NCBI GenBank assembly: GCA_903820565.1
Contig: CAIJHZ010000098.1
Span: 1-8,893, forward strand
Length of the DNA: 8,893 bases
Reading direction: 5' to 3'
Origin: an uncultured Actinomycetes bacterium
GTDB lineage: Bacteria > Actinomycetota > Actinomycetes > Nanopelagicales > Nanopelagicaceae
Under the pieces are notes generated by a model. The model was not told the origin of the DNA. It made no database searches and saw only the letters and a program-made list of their open reading frames with translations. The position numbers were made by a program, and so were the translations under genes. This document shows, piece by piece, positions 6,492-8,893 of the stretch (position 1 is the first letter of the stretch; every line of letters starts with the position of its first letter).

Positions 6492-7436
6492 ATGGAAAAG
6501 CGCAGAGCAGGTACTAGCGGCTTAGCCCTTTCGCGTTTGGGGCTAGGAACCATGACCTGGGGTCGGGACACCGATGAAATTGAGGCCGCTGATCAATGTC
6601 GAGCTTTTCTAGACGCCGGAGGGAATTTTATCGACACCGCTTCGACATATGGCGATGGTGATAGCGAACGCGTAATTGGTGGTCTAGTAGGTAGCCTGTT
6701 TGCAAGGGACGAAGTGATCATTGCTACAAAAGCCGGAATTGGTTTTTCAGATGGACTTCGTAGAATCGACGCTTCTAGGCATTCCTTAATTTCTGAATTG
6801 GATCGCTCTCTCGCGCGGCTAGGTACCGACTTCGTAGATATCTGGCAGATTCATGCGTGGGATGACGCAACACCTTTGGATGACACGTTATCTGCATTGG
6901 ATTACGCCTACACAACTGGGCGAGCTCGTTATGTAGGGATCAGTAATTATTCCGCGTGGCAACTGGCCCGCGCAGCTACGAAACAACAATCAAATTCAAT
7001 GAAGGCGCCGCTAACAACAGTTCAGAATGAATACTCGCTACTTAACCGCGATGTAGAACTCGAATTACTCGATGCTGCTCAAGAATGCGGTGTTGGCTTC
7101 CTCGCTTGGGCTCCATTGGCACGCGGTGTGCTAACTGGAAAATATCGCAAAGGAGTGCCCAGCGATTCCCGCGGTGCGGCTCCACACTTTGCAAAACATA
7201 TAGAGCCATATTTGGACAACCGGTCATCGCGCATTGTCGAAGCGGTCGCAGTGGCGGCCGAAGGCCTTGGATTTTCACCACTAGAAGTTGCTCTTGCATG
7301 GGTCCGAGATGCACCTGGTGTTACATCATCACTAATCGGTGCGCGAACTAGCGCCCAATTAAGAGGAGTACTTAAGAGTGAAGAAATATCCTTGCCAGAG
7401 ATCGTACGCAGCGCGTTAAACGAAGTTAGCGCTTAA
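6492..7436 (+). CDS. Aldo/keto reductase family oxidoreductase
   Basis: A 314-residue NAD(P)H-dependent oxidoreductase with the aldo/keto reductase TIM-barrel signature, probably reducing an aldehyde or ketone in the cytoplasm. The catalytic tetrad is complete: Asp48 and Tyr53 in NFIDTASTYGDGDSE, Lys80 in IIATKAG and His121 in WQIHAWD. Other family marks are GLGTMTWG near the start, YVGISNYSAWQL, VQNEYSLLNRDVE, GFLAWAPLARGVLTGKY and the C-terminal cofactor-binding region SSLIGARTSAQL. The length is normal and nothing is missing. The ATG start is supported by the family N-terminus (RRAGTSGLALSRLGLGT) and the upstream TAAGGT. It diverges from the trio across 51 bases, and its TAA overlaps the stop of the convergent M20 gene. 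The physiological substrate cannot be told. Confidence 0.95.
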   Translation: MEKRRAGTSGLALSRLGLGTMTWGRDTDEIEAADQCRAFLDAGGNFIDTASTYGDGDSERVIGGLVGSLFARDEVIIATKAGIGFSDGLRRIDASRHSLISELDRSLARLGTDFVDIWQIHAWDDATPLDDTLSALDYAYTTGRARYVGISNYSAWQLARAATKQQSNSMKAPLTTVQNEYSLLNRDVELELLDAAQECGVGFLAWAPLARGVLTGKYRKGVPSDSRGAAPHFAKHIEPYLDNRSSRIVEAVAVAAEGLGFSPLEVALAWVRDAPGVTSSLIGARTSAQLRGVLKSEEISLPEIVRSALNEVSA

Positions 7437-7441
7437 GCGTT
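7428..7441. repeat. Palindrome spanning overlapping convergent stop codons (aldo/keto reductase / M20)
   Basis: CGCTTAAGCG (7430-7439) is a perfect palindrome, extended by one wobble pair and one A-T pair to AGCGCTTAAGCGTT. As RNA it could form a five-pair stem with a UUAA loop. That loop (7433-7436) is exactly the overlap of the two TAA stop codons. On the plus strand it is followed by a short T run (7440-7443), so weak termination is conceivable in that direction. Confidence 0.4.
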
Positions 7442-8746
7442 TTCCAGAAACTCTTTTAAGACTCGGGTTCCAAAAGTAAGACCCTCTATTGGTACCCGCT
7501 CGTCAACTCCATGGAACATAGCCGTGAAGTTGAAATCAGCATCCAATTTCAGAGGCGAAAATCCATATCCAATTATTCCTAAATCGGCTAGGGCTTTGTT
7601 ATCTGTTCCTCCGCTCATTACGTAGGGAACTGGTATCGCGACCGAATCCTCTTTGATTAATGCATTACACATCGCCTCAACCAAATCACCCTCAAAAGGA
7701 ACTTCTAATGCCTTATCGCGGGTGATTGTTTCAACTCTTACATGCTCGCCGACTAAGGACTTGATAGTTTCATTGAGTTCATCTTCAAAACCAGGAATGA
7801 ATCGACCATCTACAACGGCGCTAGCAGATCCTGGAATTACGTTCGCTTTATAACCAGCTTCTAACATCGTTGGATTAGCTGTGTTCTGCAGTGTGGCACC
7901 GATCATGCTTGAAGCAAAACCTATTTCAGAGAGTAATGGGCGAAGATCGTCTTCGTTGTACGGCTTACCTGTCTCTTCAGAAATGCGCTTGAAAAAAGCC
8001 TTAACAGTCTTGCTATAACGCTGCGGCCATTCAAATCTACCAATCTTCGCGACAGCTTCTGCTAAACGGGTCACTGCATTCTCTGCATTTATCATCGATC
8101 CATGCCCAGCACGACCATCAGCCGTTAATCGCATCCAATGAATTCCCTTTTCCGCCGTTTCGATCAGATATAGACGCTTTCCACCTGCGACGGTTACGGA
8201 GAAACCACCAACCTCAGAAACCGCTTCTGTACAACCTTCGAAAACTTCTGGATGATTCTTAACCATGTAATGCGAACCAAAAATACTTCCTGCTTCTTCA
8301 TCCGCAAAAAACGCCAGAACAATATCGCGTTGTGGAACATAACCAGTTCGGGCCCAATCGCGAACAGTTGCAATGATCATTGCATCCATATTCTTCATAT
8401 CAACAGCCCCGCGACCCCAAATAAATCCATCCTTTATTTCAGCAGAGAATGGATCAACGGACCAATCAGCTGCATTTGCGGGTACTACATCTAAGTGCCC
8501 GTGCACAACCAAACCGGGTCGATGTGAGTTCAAACCTTTGATACGTGCAATTACATTAATACGTCCTGGCGCTGCCTCGTAAGTTTGCGTGACAATTCCA
8601 ACTTCATTGAGCAACTTAACAACGTGCGCGGCGACATCTTTTTCATCGCCTTTCCCATCACCAAAATTAACGCTAGGTATTCTGATTAACTCTTGGCAAA
8701 TACGGATGGCTTCGAGTTCAAGTTCTGAGTGTGTCGATGTGGTCAT
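7433..8746 (-). CDS. M20-family metallopeptidase (DapE/ArgE/carboxypeptidase G2-like)
   Basis: A 437-residue zinc-dependent hydrolase of peptidase family M20, resembling acetylornithine deacetylases, succinyl-diaminopimelate desuccinylases and dipeptidases. Metal and catalytic residues are visible: His84 and Asp86 in VVHGHLDVVP, bridging Asp116 in GRGAVDMK, Glu150/Glu151 in FADEEAGS, Glu178 in SEVGGF and His412 in MFHGVDER. The lid/dimerisation domain is marked by GRAGHGS. No signal peptide is seen, so a cytoplasmic role in peptide or amino-acid salvage is likely. I place the start at the ATG at 8746; the frame runs open to 8842, but that extension lies antisense to the tRNA and adds residues unlike the family. 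The substrate cannot be decided from sequence; I recall a gene labelled dapE2 at the corresponding mycobacterial locus, but a true DapE role is not shown. Confidence 0.93.
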   Translation of the reverse strand: MTTSTHSELELEAIRICQELIRIPSVNFGDGKGDEKDVAAHVVKLLNEVGIVTQTYEAAPGRINVIARIKGLNSHRPGLVVHGHLDVVPANAADWSVDPFSAEIKDGFIWGRGAVDMKNMDAMIIATVRDWARTGYVPQRDIVLAFFADEEAGSIFGSHYMVKNHPEVFEGCTEAVSEVGGFSVTVAGGKRLYLIETAEKGIHWMRLTADGRAGHGSMINAENAVTRLAEAVAKIGRFEWPQRYSKTVKAFFKRISEETGKPYNEDDLRPLLSEIGFASSMIGATLQNTANPTMLEAGYKANVIPGSASAVVDGRFIPGFEDELNETIKSLVGEHVRVETITRDKALEVPFEGDLVEAMCNALIKEDSVAIPVPYVMSGGTDNKALADLGIIGYGFSPLKLDADFNFTAMFHGVDERVPIEGLTFGTRVLKEFLENA

Positions 8747-8752
8747 TTCGCT

Positions 8753-8758
8753 ATTCTC
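8753..8758 (-). promoter_or_regulatory. Weak -10-like element for the M20 gene
   Basis: On the minus strand GAGAAT, preceded by TGC (an extended -10 form), lies six bases before the ATG at 8746, the same spacing seen for the other leaderless candidates. It lacks the first consensus T, and its GAGA could instead act as a weak ribosome binding site. Confidence 0.25.
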
Positions 8759-8770
8759 GCACCCAATTGC

Positions 8771-8776
8771 TATTGT
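8771..8776 (+). promoter_or_regulatory. Candidate -10 element for tRNA-Leu
   Basis: TATTGT fits TANNNT and ends 13 bases before the first tRNA base, which would give a leader of about seven bases to be removed by RNase P. It lies in the 43-base gap between the divergent M20 gene and the tRNA. No strong -35 is visible. Confidence 0.4.
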
Positions 8777-8789
8777 TTGCGAACACTTA

Positions 8790-8873
8790 GTCCGGGTGGC
8801 GGAATTGGCAGACGCGCTAGCTTGAGGTGTTAGTTCCCGCAAGGGATTAGGGGTTCAAGTCCCCTCTCGGACA
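8790..8873 (+). tRNA. tRNA-Leu (anticodon GAG)
   Basis: An 84-base class II tRNA. The acceptor stem GTCCGGG (8790-8796) pairs with CTCGGAC (8866-8872), with one G-U pair and discriminator A8873. The D arm holds the conserved GGCGGAATTGGCAGACGC. The anticodon stem CTAGC/GTTAG encloses the loop TTGAGGT with anticodon GAG at 8824-8826, reading CUC and CUU leucine codons. The long variable arm TCCC-GCAA-GGGA is typical of leucine tRNA. The T arm AGGGG-TTCAAGT-CCCCT is standard. CCA is not encoded and must be added afterwards. Confidence 0.97.
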
Positions 8874-8893
8874 CATGAATATTGATGATGCGT

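Noticed and set aside
8750..8780. Near direct repeat GCTATTCTCGC / GCTATTGTTTGC between the M20 gene and the tRNA
   Set aside because: The match is short and imperfect and probably reflects two AT-rich promoter elements rather than an operator; I would not call a binding site from it.
8589..8825. Plus-strand open frame ending in VAELADALA
   Set aside because: It is antisense to the M20 gene and its last residues are the well-known spurious translation of a leucine tRNA 5' half.
8747..8842. N-terminal extension of the M20 reading frame (32 extra residues)
   Set aside because: It lies antisense to the tRNA-Leu gene and the promoter gap, is low-complexity in sequence, and precedes the normal family N-terminus, which begins at the ATG at 8746.
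1..8893. Insertion sequences, phage genes, CRISPR arrays or defence islands
   Set aside because: No transposase, integrase, regularly spaced direct repeats or terminal repeats were found; every stretch is accounted for by housekeeping-type genes with similar base composition.

Overview
The window looks like chromosome from a low-to-mid GC actinobacterium. The evidence is the mycothiol ligase gene mshC, an actinobacterial-type PAC2 protein and the three-gene set phosphomutase (MSMEG_4193 type) / DUF3090 / SCO1664 family, which is essentially an actinobacterial signature. GC appears to be in the mid-40s by eye (not computed). Coding density is extreme: genes abut or overlap, and no gene-free stretch exceeds about 50 bases. 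A streamlined freshwater lineage such as the acI / Nanopelagicales group is my best guess. That placement is inference, not something the sequence proves.

Layout from left to right. Positions 1-2411 (minus) hold the N-terminal two thirds of cobalamin-dependent methionine synthase metH, cut by the window edge. Diverging from it, 29 bases away, is a PAC2-family protein (2441-3304, plus). This converges on mshC (3301-4542, minus) with overlapping stop codons. Upstream of mshC, on the same strand, lies a tightly coupled trio: a histidine-phosphatase-fold phosphomutase-like protein (5763-6440), a DUF3090 zinc-ribbon protein (5257-5766) and an SCO1664-family kinase-like protein (4563-5273). Diverging from the trio is an aldo/keto reductase (6492-7436, plus), which converges, again with overlapping stops, on an M20-family metallopeptidase (7433-8746, minus). 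A tRNA-Leu(GAG) gene (8790-8873, plus) closes the window. No mobile elements, CRISPR arrays or riboswitches were seen.

The functional themes are sulfur and thiol metabolism (methionine synthesis, mycothiol synthesis) beside an uncharacterised kinase/phosphomutase-like module. From memory, the order metH, PAC2, mshC, trio, M20 peptidase is a compacted version of the Mycobacterium tuberculosis region Rv2124c to Rv2141c. If so, the neighbourhood is ancient and was retained through genome reduction.

The most interesting features are three. First is the uncharacterised trio. Second is a repeated promoter layout: at five start codons a TANNNT hexamer lies 6-7 bases upstream, as expected for leaderless mRNAs. 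Third is that both convergent gene pairs end with 4-base overlapping stop codons inside small inverted repeats.
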